NCBI RefSeq assembly: GCF_000497045.1
Contig: NW_015961981.1
Coordinates: 560,401 to 624,400, forward strand
Direction: 5' to 3'
Source: Kalmanozyma brasiliensis GHG001
Taxonomy: Eukaryota > Basidiomycota > Ustilaginomycetes > Ustilaginales
Length of the DNA stretch: 64,000 nt
Shown: piece after piece, positions 36,792-47,759 of the stretch
How positions within the stretch are numbered: the first letter of the stretch is position 1
How the letters are laid out: each line of letters starts with the position of its first letter
Notes under the pieces: generated by a model
What the model saw: only the letters and a program-made list of their open reading frames with translations
What the model was told of the DNA's origin: nothing
The model's database searches: none
Made by a program: the position numbers and the translations under genes

Positions 36792-37340
36792 ATGAGGCAG
36801 CTCAAACACCACGAGCAGAAGCTGCTCAAGAAGCATGACTTTCTCGACTGGAAGCAGGATGCGGGCATGCGCGAAGTCAAGGTGATGCGACGCTATCACA
36901 TTCAAGATCGCGATGACTATCACAAGTACAACAAGCTGGTGGGCAAGCTTCGGCACCTTGCCCTCCGTCTCTCCACCCTGCCGGTGGCAGATCCGTTCCG
37001 GGGCAAGCATGAACAGGGGATGCTTGCCAAGCTGTACGACATGGGCCTGCTCGATACGGGAGCCAAGATGTCGGATATCACCAACAAGTTGAATGTCTCG
37101 GCGTTCTGCAGGAGGAGGTTACCGGTGGTGATGGTCAGGTTGAAGATGTCGGAAACGGTCGGACAGGCGGTCAAGTACGTCGAACAGGGCCATGTTAGGG
37201 TCGGACCGGATACCATCAGTGATCCGGCATTCATGGTGACGAGGAACATGGAGGACTTCGTGACTTGGGTGGACACAAGCAAGATTAAGAGGACTATCGC
37301 GAGGTATAATGACGAGTTGGACGACTTTGACTTGCTATAG
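36792..37340 (+). CDS. IMP3: U3 snoRNP protein IMP3
   Basis: IMP3 is an S4-like subunit of the U3 snoRNP; with MPP10 and IMP4 it helps U3 pair with pre-rRNA in the nucleolus. The 182-residue protein is almost the yeast length (183). It opens [20 protein letters not shown], carries [19 protein letters not shown], then the S4 RNA-binding region with [17 protein letters not shown] and [34 protein letters not shown], typical of the family. Start at 36792 by this homology. No introns. Confidence 0.95.
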   Translation: MRQLKHHEQKLLKKHDFLDWKQDAGMREVKVMRRYHIQDRDDYHKYNKLVGKLRHLALRLSTLPVADPFRGKHEQGMLAKLYDMGLLDTGAKMSDITNKLNVSAFCRRRLPVVMVRLKMSETVGQAVKYVEQGHVRVGPDTISDPAFMVTRNMEDFVTWVDTSKIKRTIARYNDELDDFDLL

Positions 37341-37923
37341 AAGCAGCTCCAGCACTCAGCATCTAGCATGTCCCATAGTTCTCCTCTTCGCAGTTCGGTG
37401 CTTCTTGCATCTCCCGACATTTTCCTCTTACACGCAGACACACATTTGTACTTGTACCTCTTCGCATAGCATTTCTTTTCCGATGGTTGCTCTTCTGCAG
37501 TCTGTCTTGATTGGCTGCCCACAGTGTTGCTAGAACATGGCCGATGTGAGCTCGTCACCAGCGTTCTTTAAGATTGACAAAGGATGCGCCCTCGAAGAGG
37601 TCCATTTCGGCGATAGCCGTACGATCTGGTTTGCAGTACGAGCTTTTGTCTGTGCTATACCCTCAGGTGGCAAGTTTCGACGCTCAATTCCAGTCAGAAA
37701 AATGATTTGGTTAATTCACCTTTTTTCAGCATTTTTCAGAATTTCTCGGTGATCGTGCGGCGGCCAAAGACGCGTTGTCAGCCAACACACGGCTCTGTTG
37801 CTCTCCCACTCCACTTTCCTTCCCAACGCGCAGTGCCGCATCAGCCAGCTTGGAAAGCTCAGTTTCATTTCCTTCGTCCTTCTCCCACACCAACACCTCT
37901 TTCCTCCTTCCACCTCAGCAGTG
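37341..37923. other. Intergenic region between IMP3 and UBP6
   Basis: 583 bp. Pyrimidine-rich leader before the UBP6 ATG; no other feature seen. Confidence 0.4.
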
Positions 37924-39609
37924 ATGGCAAAGATGGCCTCTACAATCCCCATCAAGGTGAAGCACAATGGCAAGCTGCACGACATCCAGCTCGACCCCTC
38001 GCAGCCCGCCACGGCGTTCAAGCAGGCGATCTACGAAAAGACCGGCGTGCCCTCGGACCGTATGAAGGTCATGGTCAAGGGTGGCATGCTCAAGGACGAC
38101 CATGATCTGACCAAGATCGGTGCGCGACCGGGGCAGACGTTCATGGTGATCGGCACGGCGGGTGAGCTGCCCAAAGCCCCTACGGGTCCCATCACGTTCA
38201 TCGAGGATCTCACCGACTCGGAGCTGGCGCTTGCGACCAAGTCGCGGGTTGGGCTGACGAACCTCGGCAACACATGCTATCTGAACTCGACGCTACAGGT
38301 GCTACGTGCGATTCCGGAGCTGCAGACTGCGCTGGGTCACTTTGACGGCAATCTGGGCGGTGCCGATGGCGAGAGGAATCTGACGGCTGCTTTGCGGGAT
38401 CTGTACAAGAACCTTTCGCAAACTACAGAGCCTTTCCCGCCCTTCGCCTTCCTCACCATCCTCCGCCAAGTCGCGCCGCAGTTTGCAGAGATGACGCGCG
38501 ACGGTCACGGTTTCGCTCAGCAGGACGCCGAAGAGGTGTGGGTGCGCATCGTCCAAGCCCTCCAGAACAGCCTGCACGGTCTCGCCCCCTCTTCCGAGGC
38601 CGGGGCTGACGCATCGCGCAAGTTCGTCGAGCAGTATCTCACCGGTCACATGGTCATCAAGCGCTCTTCCGCCGAGGCGCCCGACGAACCCGCCTCGCTC
38701 AGCAAAGACCCCTTTTCGATCCTCCAATGCAACATCTCGTCCACCACCAACGAGATGTCCTCCGGCATCCTCGACAGTCTCAACCAGCAGATCGAAAAGA
38801 CGTCCTCCAGTCTCAACCGCACTGCGGTGTACGACGAGACGTCGCGGATCGATCGACTGCCCGCCTACCTCGCCACCCACTTTGTGCGCTTCTACTGGCG
38901 ACGCGATATCAACAAGAAGACCAAGATCATGCGCAAGGTCAAGTTCCCCTTTGTGCTGGATGCGACACCGTTTTTGACGGATGAGTTGAAGGCCAAGGTG
39001 AAGGAGACGAATGTGACGATCCAGAAGATTGAGAAGGATCGGGATGAACGGGCCAAGATTCGGAAGCGGGCGGTGGCACGGAGGGTGGCGGAGGAGAAGG
39101 CGGCGCGGGAGGCCAAGGCCGGTGCTCCCCAGGAGGATGTGGCCATGACCGACGCTACCACTGCCCCGTCTACGGAAGGGGAGGGGAAGGAAGATTCGAA
39201 ACTAGGTCAGGCCCTATCGGAGGAGGAAGAACTAGCCGAACGAGCCAAGGAACGAGAAACCATCCGATCCACCATTCACCCGGACCTTCTTGCCGATACG
39301 GGGTGCAACCCTTCCGCGCTGTACGAGCTGGTCGGCGTCGTCACCCACAAGGGAGCAGCCGCCGATGCAGGACACTACATCTCCTGGGTCCGACGCGATC
39401 TTGAGGAGGAAACCGAACACGCCCTTGCCGGCTCCCCTGCCAAGGGCAAGAACAAGGAGAAGTTGGACAAGACAGAAGCCGACGAAGAATGGTACAAGTT
39501 CGACGACGATAAAGTCAGCCTGGTGGGACGGGACAAGATCACCGCCCTCGACGGTGGGGGTGAGGACAGCGTCGCTTACATCCTCCTCTACCGGTCCAAA
39601 CAGTTGTAG
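37924..39609 (+). CDS. UBP6: Proteasome-associated deubiquitinase UBP6/USP14
   Basis: UBP6 removes ubiquitin from substrates docked at the proteasome base. The 561-residue protein starts with a ubiquitin-like domain (about 7-76: IPIKVKHNGKLHDIQL and PGQTFMVIGTAG) and continues into the USP fold. The catalytic cysteine is C118 in GLTNLGNTCYLNST; the histidine is H484 in DAGHYISWVRRD; the Asp/Asn box is represented by WYKFDDDKVSLV. Length is a little above yeast Ubp6 (499), due mostly to a charged insert (EEKAAREAKAGAPQEDVAM and on). ATG at 37924 is first; the next one is nine bases on. Convergent with the next gene, 63 bp between the stops. Confidence 0.95.
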   Translation: MAKMASTIPIKVKHNGKLHDIQLDPSQPATAFKQAIYEKTGVPSDRMKVMVKGGMLKDDHDLTKIGARPGQTFMVIGTAGELPKAPTGPITFIEDLTDSELALATKSRVGLTNLGNTCYLNSTLQVLRAIPELQTALGHFDGNLGGADGERNLTAALRDLYKNLSQTTEPFPPFAFLTILRQVAPQFAEMTRDGHGFAQQDAEEVWVRIVQALQNSLHGLAPSSEAGADASRKFVEQYLTGHMVIKRSSAEAPDEPASLSKDPFSILQCNISSTTNEMSSGILDSLNQQIEKTSSSLNRTAVYDETSRIDRLPAYLATHFVRFYWRRDINKKTKIMRKVKFPFVLDATPFLTDELKAKVKETNVTIQKIEKDRDERAKIRKRAVARRVAEEKAAREAKAGAPQEDVAMTDATTAPSTEGEGKEDSKLGQALSEEEELAERAKERETIRSTIHPDLLADTGCNPSALYELVGVVTHKGAAADAGHYISWVRRDLEEETEHALAGSPAKGKNKEKLDKTEADEEWYKFDDDKVSLVGRDKITALDGGGEDSVAYILLYRSKQL

Positions 39610-39672
39610 TATTCCAATCTAATGCATTCTTCTCTCTAAGGGGGTTCGTGTGCGTCTACATTTGGGGAAGGG

Positions 39673-42600
39673 CTAGCGCAGTTCGATGTGGATCGATCCG
39701 CGACCGGCGTACATGAGGGCGGTGGCAAAGACGTTGAGGGAGCGCTGTTCGAGTTTTGTTTCGAGCAGCAGCTTTTCTGCTTCCATGGTTTCGGAGTCGC
39801 TGGTGGGGGCCAGGGCGCGAGGCGGGGAGGAGGGGGTTTCCGTCGCAGCAGCGGGGCTGGCGATGAGCGTGGCGGCAGCGTGAGTGGGCGAGGCGGTGAG
39901 GGGCGTGGTGGAGCCGAGGAGCGGGTCGGTGGTGGGAGCGTTGACAGGTGGTGTAAAGGGAAATTCGGTGCGAGGGGAGTGGGCGCGAAGACCGGAGAAG
40001 GAGAGGTGGAAGCCGCTGCGTCCGTTCGAGGTGCTCCTGCGCCAGAACTTGGGTGCAGGAACAGCAGCAGCGTTGGTTGTCGCAGGAGCGCCCGAGGCAG
40101 CAGCAGCAGCAGCAGTCGCTTCAGCCATAGCTGGATGGGCGAGGGTCGAGCTGCGGCGCGGGGCTCGAACAGGCGACAGACGGCCACGGGTGGTACCGGT
40201 GCCAGCAGCATCAACGCTGCTCAGCTGCTCATCGCTGTTCCTGCCCTTGGCAACCACATTCGCGTTGTCAGGCTTCTTGAGCTCGGGCACAGACTGCGAC
40301 ATAGCATCGGGCATGTCACCATCTGCATCATCATCCTCGTCCTCTTCCTCCGAGTGAAGCGAGCCGCCTCGTGCAAGGGCCGACTTGCCGCGAGACGAAG
40401 CACCCGACACAGAGCGCGAAGAACGAACGCCGTTGCCGCCAGCAGCCACCTTCTGCTCCAACGCGGCGATCCTTTCGTCCTTTCGAATGGCAATGGACCT
40501 CCAGGCCTTTTCGATCTCGGGCTTGTACCGCTGAGCAACAGCTTGAGCCCACTGCTCGCCGCCTGCAAAGCCAGCGATGGCCTTCTCGTAGTCGGTCCAG
40601 GTGTAGCCGAATAGCGCAGGAGGCGAAGGCAGCTCTAGACGACCAGCGCCCAACGGCAGACGATTGTACAGGATCTGCAGGAGCAGCAGGTTGGGGATCG
40701 CGTCGAGCGCCTTGGTTGCTTCCGAGCCAAGAGCAGCAGGTGCAGCCGTGCCAGAGGCATCAGCAGCAGCTCGATCGACTGCGGCATCAGGAAGGCTCTT
40801 GAGCTGCCTGAGCCCTTCGCAAATGGTAGCAGGCTCACGCTCGAGCGACTGAAGCACGAGGATGGTGCTTCGCAGAGCATGCATAGCCTCGGCGAGCGCA
40901 GCACGGGCAAGCTCGTCCTCCTCATCCGGGTCGTACGCTGAGAGATCGAGAGGGATCTGGTTGGCCCCACCCAGACTTCCGCCGCCAGAAGAGAAAAGGG
41001 CGAAACGGGATCGTTTGGCCTCCTTGCCCGTCTTCTTGACTTGCGTTCGGAGGAAGCCGTCACAGAAGCGGAGCATGAGCTTCTCAAAGGTCTGCAGCTC
41101 AGCCAGCTGGTGTGCGCAGAGACGGGCGCTGACGAGCGAGAAGGGGGCGATCTGAGCGAGGCCTGTCGCAGCGCAGTGAGAAGGACTCTGGCGACCCGAG
41201 TCGGCAATGTGGCTGGCAGGATCCTGGCTCCGACTCTTGCTTCGGACGGAGCCGACGCCGACAGCCTTGAGAGCGGTGGCGAGCTGAGCAGGCGAAGGGC
41301 TGCGCTTCTGGTTGACTTCGCCGAGGAGTCGGTCGAACGCAGAGGCGCTGGCTGCGTTGCTTCCTGCAAGCAGCTCGGAAGCAGCGTTGCTAGGCAAAGA
41401 GACGGAGCGAGACGTGAGGATCATGAGGCCTTTCCAAATGATGTGGATGGCGACGGAGATGAACCAGCCCTCGCCGTCCTGTCCGCAACGCTCCTCGATG
41501 CGAGGGAGCAGAAGCCTACGGGCCCCTTCGAGGCGCCCGTCGAGCTCGCGCAACCAAGCAGACCCTGGACCCGTCTCGCCGAGGCGAAGGGGCGGGGAGA
41601 CGTTGCCAGGGGTGGCGACGTGGAGTGCCGTGGTCGATGCCGCAGCCGACAGAGGAGGTGAGACGGTGCCATTCTCAGCGCCAAGAGCGGTCGGACCGAT
41701 GCCGTTGCCCGATGCGGTGGTCGTAGCGGGAGAAAGCGTGACGGGGCTGACAAAGGGCGTCGGAACGGCCGATGAGATGCATCGGGCCATGGACTGCTTG
41801 GTCTGGGCGAGGATGGGCTGGATGATGTGCAAGATGGTGCCTTCCATGCGCTTGCGGACGGGCGTCAGGATCTCGGAGACAAAGTGAGGCATGCCATCGT
41901 GGACCGCGCCGTTCTCGTCGACGATGAGTTCACCATGACCGTCACGATCGCCCTCGAGACATCGCTCCAAGCTGTCCTCGACGATCCACTCCAGCGAAAT
42001 CAGGCCGAGGTTGAATTCCATAGCAGCTGGGAGCAGCAGCCCTTCCTTGGCGTTGGTAGGGATTCGGAGCGCACCAGGGTCCTTGGTGGGCGAGACGAGA
42101 AGAGAGTCGATGCGAGCGGCAAAGAGAGTGAGTGCTTTGAGGATCTGACGCGAGACGGCACGCAGAAGGTAAGCATCAACGGCTTCGGCGTAGCGCAGCT
42201 CGCCCACGACCGTCTGTGCAATCTCGATGATCTTGGCCTTGTCGGGAAGATGCTTGCCGTCGTAGGTGATCTGGTTGATCTTGGGGGCGGAAGGTCCTTT
42301 GGTGGCAGCGGCTACGTTTGAGGCTACCGAAGTTGAGTTGGCAGCCGGAGTGTTTGCAACGCTACAGGGGACAAAGGCCTTGTTGACGAGATCACTGAGC
42401 TGCAGTGAGAACTGAGTGAGATGGGACGGGTCCGGAGAGGAAGGTGGACCCATGAGCGAGGGCGTGTTGCCGCCACCGTTGGCGAGGATGGAAGCAGCAG
42501 CCGCTACATTGTCGGCCGCAGGAGCCGGAGAGGGCGATTGAGGGGTGGAGGCACCCGACTTGGTGCGTGCGAAGGATAAGAGGTCAACGCCTTTGGGCTT

Positions 42601-42831
42601 GCCGCTGGTCATGGAGGCGAGCTGGCCGAGGCCACGACCGAAGCTGGAAGAGCGCTTTGGTTTGACGCGCTCCACCTCGGGTGCAGCGTCGTGAGCAGCA
42701 AGATCGGCAGAAGGCTTGCCGTGAAAAGTGGCAGCGTGGACTGCAGCCAGAGGAGGCGGCATCTCGGACGAGGGGGTGTTTTCGCCGGAGCCAGAGTCCT
42801 TCTGACGTCTAGGCAGAGCGAGGGCTACCAT
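39673..42831 (-). CDS. Large unknown protein, 1052 residues
   Basis: Start at 42831 (MVALALPRRQ). I do not recognise this protein. The N-terminus (1-150) is disordered. A first folded block runs from about residue 190: INQITYDGKHLPDKAKIIEI, AEAVDAYLLRAVSRQILKALT, and LISLEWIVEDSLERCLEG with FVSEILTPVRKRMEGTILHI. A second block around residues 560-700 has ELQTFEKLMLRFCDGFLRTQV and ALRSTILVLQSLEREPATICEG, and a third includes FGYTWTDYEKAIAGFAGGEQW. Serine/alanine/proline-rich linkers separate them. The C-terminus ends VFATALMYAGRGSIHIELR. No membrane span or signal peptide. Likely fungus-specific and mostly helical. Confidence 0.7.
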   Translation of the reverse strand: MVALALPRRQKDSGSGENTPSSEMPPPLAAVHAATFHGKPSADLAAHDAAPEVERVKPKRSSSFGRGLGQLASMTSGKPKGVDLLSFARTKSGASTPQSPSPAPAADNVAAAASILANGGGNTPSLMGPPSSPDPSHLTQFSLQLSDLVNKAFVPCSVANTPAANSTSVASNVAAATKGPSAPKINQITYDGKHLPDKAKIIEIAQTVVGELRYAEAVDAYLLRAVSRQILKALTLFAARIDSLLVSPTKDPGALRIPTNAKEGLLLPAAMEFNLGLISLEWIVEDSLERCLEGDRDGHGELIVDENGAVHDGMPHFVSEILTPVRKRMEGTILHIIQPILAQTKQSMARCISSAVPTPFVSPVTLSPATTTASGNGIGPTALGAENGTVSPPLSAAASTTALHVATPGNVSPPLRLGETGPGSAWLRELDGRLEGARRLLLPRIEERCGQDGEGWFISVAIHIIWKGLMILTSRSVSLPSNAASELLAGSNAASASAFDRLLGEVNQKRSPSPAQLATALKAVGVGSVRSKSRSQDPASHIADSGRQSPSHCAATGLAQIAPFSLVSARLCAHQLAELQTFEKLMLRFCDGFLRTQVKKTGKEAKRSRFALFSSGGGSLGGANQIPLDLSAYDPDEEDELARAALAEAMHALRSTILVLQSLEREPATICEGLRQLKSLPDAAVDRAAADASGTAAPAALGSEATKALDAIPNLLLLQILYNRLPLGAGRLELPSPPALFGYTWTDYEKAIAGFAGGEQWAQAVAQRYKPEIEKAWRSIAIRKDERIAALEQKVAAGGNGVRSSRSVSGASSRGKSALARGGSLHSEEEDEDDDADGDMPDAMSQSVPELKKPDNANVVAKGRNSDEQLSSVDAAGTGTTRGRLSPVRAPRRSSTLAHPAMAEATAAAAAASGAPATTNAAAVPAPKFWRRSTSNGRSGFHLSFSGLRAHSPRTEFPFTPPVNAPTTDPLLGSTTPLTASPTHAAATLIASPAAATETPSSPPRALAPTSDSETMEAEKLLLETKLEQRSLNVFATALMYAGRGSIHIELR

Positions 42832-44614
42832 GGTGGCTGGCTTTGAGCTGCGAAGCTGGATTGGTAATGTTTAAGAGGGTTGTAGGCGACGCTTGAATGG
42901 GTCAAGGAGGCTTAAAAGTGGTGCTGGGATCCGGGAGGGTGGACCAGCAGCGTGGGATTCAAGCCAAGCGGGTGGAGAGACGGAGGATGGCAAAGATGGC
43001 GCCGATCATGGGTTGGCTACAGAGGGCGGTTGGCAATGGAGGCCAAGCTCGTCGTAGTCAGGTCGGGGTGAAAAGTAAGCGCTGTGATAGGCTTGACGCG
43101 TTGGCTTGTATCAGAGTGCCCGCCGATAATGGTCGGACGCGAGATTGTTCAACAGAGATGTGCAGAAGGGCTGATCTACGTTAGGGAGGACGGTCGGAGG
43201 AGTCCAGGAAGAGAAGCAGCTGGCCAACAGAAAGGCAGCTTGCCTTGGACGGGATCAGAGATGAAGCACGCTGATAGGGTCTACAACTGGGGTCGAGCAT
43301 AAGTTGGCTGAAGAGGATGGTTTGGTGCGTTTGAAAGAGGATGTGAGTCCTTGTGATGATCGATGGGCGAGGATGAGATGGTGGTCGTGTGAGACTATAG
43401 ATGTCAATGAAAGGGAGAGAGGAGGAGAAAGGCGAGGAGGACTGATTTGCAAGTCGCACCGCCGTGTCAGTGAGCTACTCAACCAGTCGGCCAGCCAGTC
43501 AGCCAAGGTGAGTGAGACACCAGCCATGCCAGGCCAAAAGCGTATCAGAAAAAGTGCGATTGGCCGACACGAGAGAAAAAAATTCCATTTCCCACAGCCG
43601 AGCGAGCGAAACAGGGCTGCAGCCAGAGTCTAACTTGGGTCGAGGGTGACGCCAGCCAGTCGATCCGCCCACGTTCCTTTGTACCGCTCTGCCAAATTGA
43701 AATTCACTGAGCTCCAACTCAAAGTACAAAGCTCTCTCTGTGCTGTGCTGTGCAGTGACGATACAGGTACACAAACTCTAATTCGGCGATTCGCCCGCCG
43801 CAAGCTTGTTCGCCTTGGTGGGCAGATGAAGAAAGCCGGTCGCACCAAGCTCTGACATCGGTGGTGTCGAGCTCCGTCTTGTTCGCTTTACAGCTTGTTC
43901 TGTTTGTGACGAGCTCTGAAAGCATCTTGTCGTCTTATCTCGATGCTACCTGCAAGCTTCCAGCGTCTCGCGCTAGTGTTCAGTGAGACCTCGACGGTTC
44001 GAGGCTGGCAAGCAGGACAAGCGAACCGTGACAGACGCCTGGGCCCCGCCTATCGATTTTCCAGAATTTGGTCTTTTCCGGCAGTTCGGACCTGTGACAG
44101 CAGCACCATTTCAAAGCGCAGCCTCGCCGGTGCAACAGGCCTAGACCACTCAGAAGGCACAAGATTGCCTGCCGCCATGACGATCCCCGCGTTCGACAGA
44201 TCGACGACTTCAAGGCCATTCTGACTGGCGGCTCCGTCCTCGAGGCGGCTTCATAACTGGCATTGTTGAACAGATTCGCATGTCAAACAATGGCTGCAAG
44301 TGTGACCAACCGATTCAATTGCACTCGACGTTTGACATTGTTTGCTTATGATCACTTGTTCGGTCACCAAGCATGAGCCAGAGGCAGCCTCGAGTGGGTG
44401 CGGTTGGGTTGACGATGGGGGCTCGATCTACTTCAAAGCCTGCCTCTTCGAGATACGCGTGGCTGAGGCCAATTTACGCGTCGCTCGACTCGCACGTAAG
44501 GTGTTGGTCTCCACCTCATAGGAAAAGGCGCAGCTGGCTGCATGCGAATTTGCTTGTTCACGAGGGGCTTCATCATCAGAGTGGCGCCAGATGGCTCAGT
44601 TTGCTTCGAGGTGA
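42832..44614. other. Gene-poor interval of 1.8 kb (divergent)
   Basis: Lies between two divergent genes. No convincing coding frame. It should contain two promoters and leaders; no repeat, tRNA or transposon recognised. Confidence 0.4.
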
Positions 44615-47374
44615 ATGCTACCACACGCGCTACCACCATCCGCAGTAGGCTCTTTGCAGCCAGTCACCAATGGACGCGGTCGCGACAACGAGTATCAGGC
44701 AGATCGTGGCTGCCTCCTCATGAGCTGCCGACTCAGCCGCAACCCTCCTCCTGCTGCTGCCATCCAAACAGACATGGTTCTCTCGCGCACTTCATCTTCG
44801 TCGACGGTGACCATCGCCGCTCCTCCCTTCCCGTTCCCCACCATGCAGTCCAACCACTCGCACGATTACCTGACTGGGAACCAGCTCGACTCTGCTCCAG
44901 GTCCCAGTCAGCCTCACCAGTCGCAGCGCCTCCTCTCCCGGGTGCTGCCCGCTCATACACACTCGACGGATCGCCCAAATGAATCTCATCAGCCGTCAGC
45001 AACATCACACACACCAGCTCGAGGCTCATCTCCACCTCGACTCGTCGCACCCACCACGCCTTCTTTTTCACGATCGCTCGACACCACACCACTCAAGTCT
45101 GCCTTGCGCTTCAGCCATCCACCTCCAGCGCCTTCATCCTCGTATCATCATTCCATGACTCCACAATCGAAACGAACACGGTTGAGCCTTCCAGACTCGG
45201 ACTCGATCGCCAATGGAACCTCTCCCCGATCGCAGACATCGAGCGAGCTGCACCGTTCCCATGCAAGCTCATCGTCCACAGGACCGCTCACCTCACCCTC
45301 TTTCTCAAATGTTAGACCGCTTTCTGGCATCTCACGGCCCCTACCGCTGCCTTCCACGCCCTCACATTCGCAGCGATCTCCCCTCGCGCCCTCGCGCAAC
45401 GTCACTTTGATACCCATGCCACAGCGCAGCATCGAAGACCTAGAAAAGCTCTTGCCCCCGCGTGCACCGCCCACACTTCGCAACGCAGCTCAAGAGTCCC
45501 CGCGCCGTGCACTCTTACAAGCCATTCCTCCACGTCCACCATTGCCAGTGCAAGCACAGCAACCCCCTGCACGTCCGCTTCCACCAGCAGTGGAAGATCT
45601 TCCATCAAAGCGAGGGTGGTCCTTAACCGGCTTTCGATCCTTCGACCTCGACCTCGATCGCATCGCTGAGGTCGTACAGCGTGAGCACGCTCGCATCGAC
45701 GGTCCTTCATCGTCGGACCCTCACAACGATGCATCCAGCTCCAGGCGACCCTACTTTGGTCTTGCAGATCGCGGCCTCCCATCCGGATCCACACTCGAAG
45801 TGCTGGGTCCGCCCGGCAGCGGCAAGACCAGCCTGCTCCTCCAATTCGCCGTCACCGAAAGGCTGCGTGCCCTCGGCAGAGCTCGAGACTCGCTCAAAGT
45901 GCACGATGACAGTGACGAGTCAGTAGCCGAGCCGAGCGACCCTCCCGGCACATTCGACGACCCGAGCTACTTCTCCGAAGAGTTCTGGGATGCTGAAATA
46001 GCCTGCGCAGACCAAGTCTTGATCATCGATTGCGAAGGCGCATTGCTGCCAGAAAGGATAAGCGACGCAGCTTGGAAGGCTGTGACCTCGCTGTGGTCAT
46101 CATTGCTAGATCAGGAGCAAAGTGCACACGGTCCAGATGGAGAGACTATGTCCTCGAGGTCGGCGCTGCCTCAGCAACGGGAAGCTATGCCAGAGGAGGT
46201 GCGTCGGTTGGTGGCAGCCGTGTTGGCCGGAATTCATGTCAGTCGCGTGACAAGCCTGGCCGAGCTCATCGCTCTCTTGCATTCGCTGCGACCGACAGAC
46301 GAGCTGCCAGCTGCATCGTCGAAGAAGGCGTTGCCGTCATCACTACCGCCACGGACTTCTTTGATCCTGATCGACTCGCTATCGTACTACATCAGGTCGT
46401 CGGGCGGGACGAGTCAGCATCGGAAGACTGCTGCACAAGTCAGCGAGCGTATCCGCGAGATGCTGCTGCGCCTTCAGAAGCCCTTCGAGTACCGACCACA
46501 GCCCGACCTCGCGGTAGAGGAGCAGCAGACGGCAAGGCAGCGATGCGTGGACGCGGCTGCCAAGCTATGCGCTCCCACGATCGTGTTCACAAATCAGCTC
46601 GGCATCCGAAGAGGTCGCAACGAGTCCGAGACTTCAGGGCGAGCCATCCCATCAGGTTGGTCGGCGAACGGCAATGGAGCTAGCCGTTCTTACAATAGGG
46701 GCCATGCACGCAACGAGGGCAATTCGATGCTGGCACCGCTGCTCAATGGCACGAGACCACCTCAACCTGCCAGGATCCGTGACGAACGACCTGCGCCGAG
46801 CGTTGCACTCAACGGCCCCGAAATGTGGGACGAGAGTGAGCAACCATCAGCATCGCCGCGTCAGGTGCAGCAGCTCAGCGGGCGAATCATTGCCTCGCAG
46901 CCGATGGGTCACGATCGAGGATGGCCGCCAAGCTTCCTGGGTCAGGACGTATGGCGCGTGTTGCTCTTCCGCCAAGGGTCGTTCGGGGATCGATACGCAC
47001 AGATGGTGTCGGTGCCGCCAGCGGTACAGAGCGAGCTGAGCATGCTGTGGGCACAGACGAGGGAGCGAATGCGTCAGCGATCCCGAGATCGCGCGACTGC
47101 CGCAATGGCTGCAGCAACGGATGCGGCTACCAGCGATAGTGCTGGACAGCAGGCCGACACAAATCCATCAGCGGAGTTACTGGCACCACAAGAAGCTGTG
47201 GGGGCCCGTCAGGACGACGAGATGCCCGCAAATCCGGAAGAAAGGTTGGCTGCACAGGCCGAAGATGCGAAGGAAGAGCAGGACAAGCAGATGCTCGAGC
47301 TGCTGAGCCAACTCAGGGCAAGTCTGTTCCGCTGGCGACCTTTCCACGTCTCTTCGCGCGGTCTCATCTCATGA
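44615..47374 (+). CDS. RecA/RAD51-family ATPase, RAD51 paralogue type
   Basis: A RAD51-type recombination ATPase. Walker A is GPPGSGKT (residues 398-405, counted from 44615), preceded by LADRGLPSGSTLEVLG. A second conserved segment DQVLIIDCEGALLPERI matches the position after the linker, and Walker B is LILIDSL (583-589). The C-terminus has IVFTNQLGIRRGR, like the DNA-binding loop 2 region, then DVWRVLLFRQGSFGDRYAQM. The N-terminal 370 residues are S/P-rich and disordered. This is longer than typical paralogues; U. maydis Rec2, the best-known smut paralogue, is 781 residues, but I cannot confirm identity by eye. The first ATG is 44615; 44774 (MVLSRTSS) is where typical composition begins and may be the real start. 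Confidence 0.75.
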   Translation: MLPHALPPSAVGSLQPVTNGRGRDNEYQADRGCLLMSCRLSRNPPPAAAIQTDMVLSRTSSSSTVTIAAPPFPFPTMQSNHSHDYLTGNQLDSAPGPSQPHQSQRLLSRVLPAHTHSTDRPNESHQPSATSHTPARGSSPPRLVAPTTPSFSRSLDTTPLKSALRFSHPPPAPSSSYHHSMTPQSKRTRLSLPDSDSIANGTSPRSQTSSELHRSHASSSSTGPLTSPSFSNVRPLSGISRPLPLPSTPSHSQRSPLAPSRNVTLIPMPQRSIEDLEKLLPPRAPPTLRNAAQESPRRALLQAIPPRPPLPVQAQQPPARPLPPAVEDLPSKRGWSLTGFRSFDLDLDRIAEVVQREHARIDGPSSSDPHNDASSSRRPYFGLADRGLPSGSTLEVLGPPGSGKTSLLLQFAVTERLRALGRARDSLKVHDDSDESVAEPSDPPGTFDDPSYFSEEFWDAEIACADQVLIIDCEGALLPERISDAAWKAVTSLWSSLLDQEQSAHGPDGETMSSRSALPQQREAMPEEVRRLVAAVLAGIHVSRVTSLAELIALLHSLRPTDELPAASSKKALPSSLPPRTSLILIDSLSYYIRSSGGTSQHRKTAAQVSERIREMLLRLQKPFEYRPQPDLAVEEQQTARQRCVDAAAKLCAPTIVFTNQLGIRRGRNESETSGRAIPSGWSANGNGASRSYNRGHARNEGNSMLAPLLNGTRPPQPARIRDERPAPSVALNGPEMWDESEQPSASPRQVQQLSGRIIASQPMGHDRGWPPSFLGQDVWRVLLFRQGSFGDRYAQMVSVPPAVQSELSMLWAQTRERMRQRSRDRATAAMAAATDAATSDSAGQQADTNPSAELLAPQEAVGARQDDEMPANPEERLAAQAEDAKEEQDKQMLELLSQLRASLFRWRPFHVSSRGLIS

Positions 47375-47759
47375 AGCAGCGGTGATGGTTCGCACACATC
47401 CAATAGCATGCCTTCCGATACAGGGGACTCCTACGTCCAATCTGCTGTCCTCCTTATCCTCAGACTGCATGTGACCAAACGAAGGAACGAGTGCATCAGA
47501 CAAGAACTTCTCTGCTTGAAGCTCGATAGGAAGCCAAAGACCTGTATTATGTCATGATTATACATTGGCCAAGTGCCTGGCGGTGAAATTTCGCACTCGC
47601 TCTTTCTTCTGAAATTTTTGAGGGAAGGGTTCAGCAAAAAACGCGAGTTGCAGCTCCACAACGAGGCGCAGCGACCATAGGCCCTGCTTCTCCTCCATCA
47701 ACACTTCTCTGCTACCTTCCAATCATCCGACACGCTGCAATAGCGTCAAGTCCGGCAAC
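47375..47759. other. Intergenic region before NOC2
   Basis: 385 bp with the upstream gene's 3' flank and the NOC2 promoter. No other feature seen. Confidence 0.4.
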
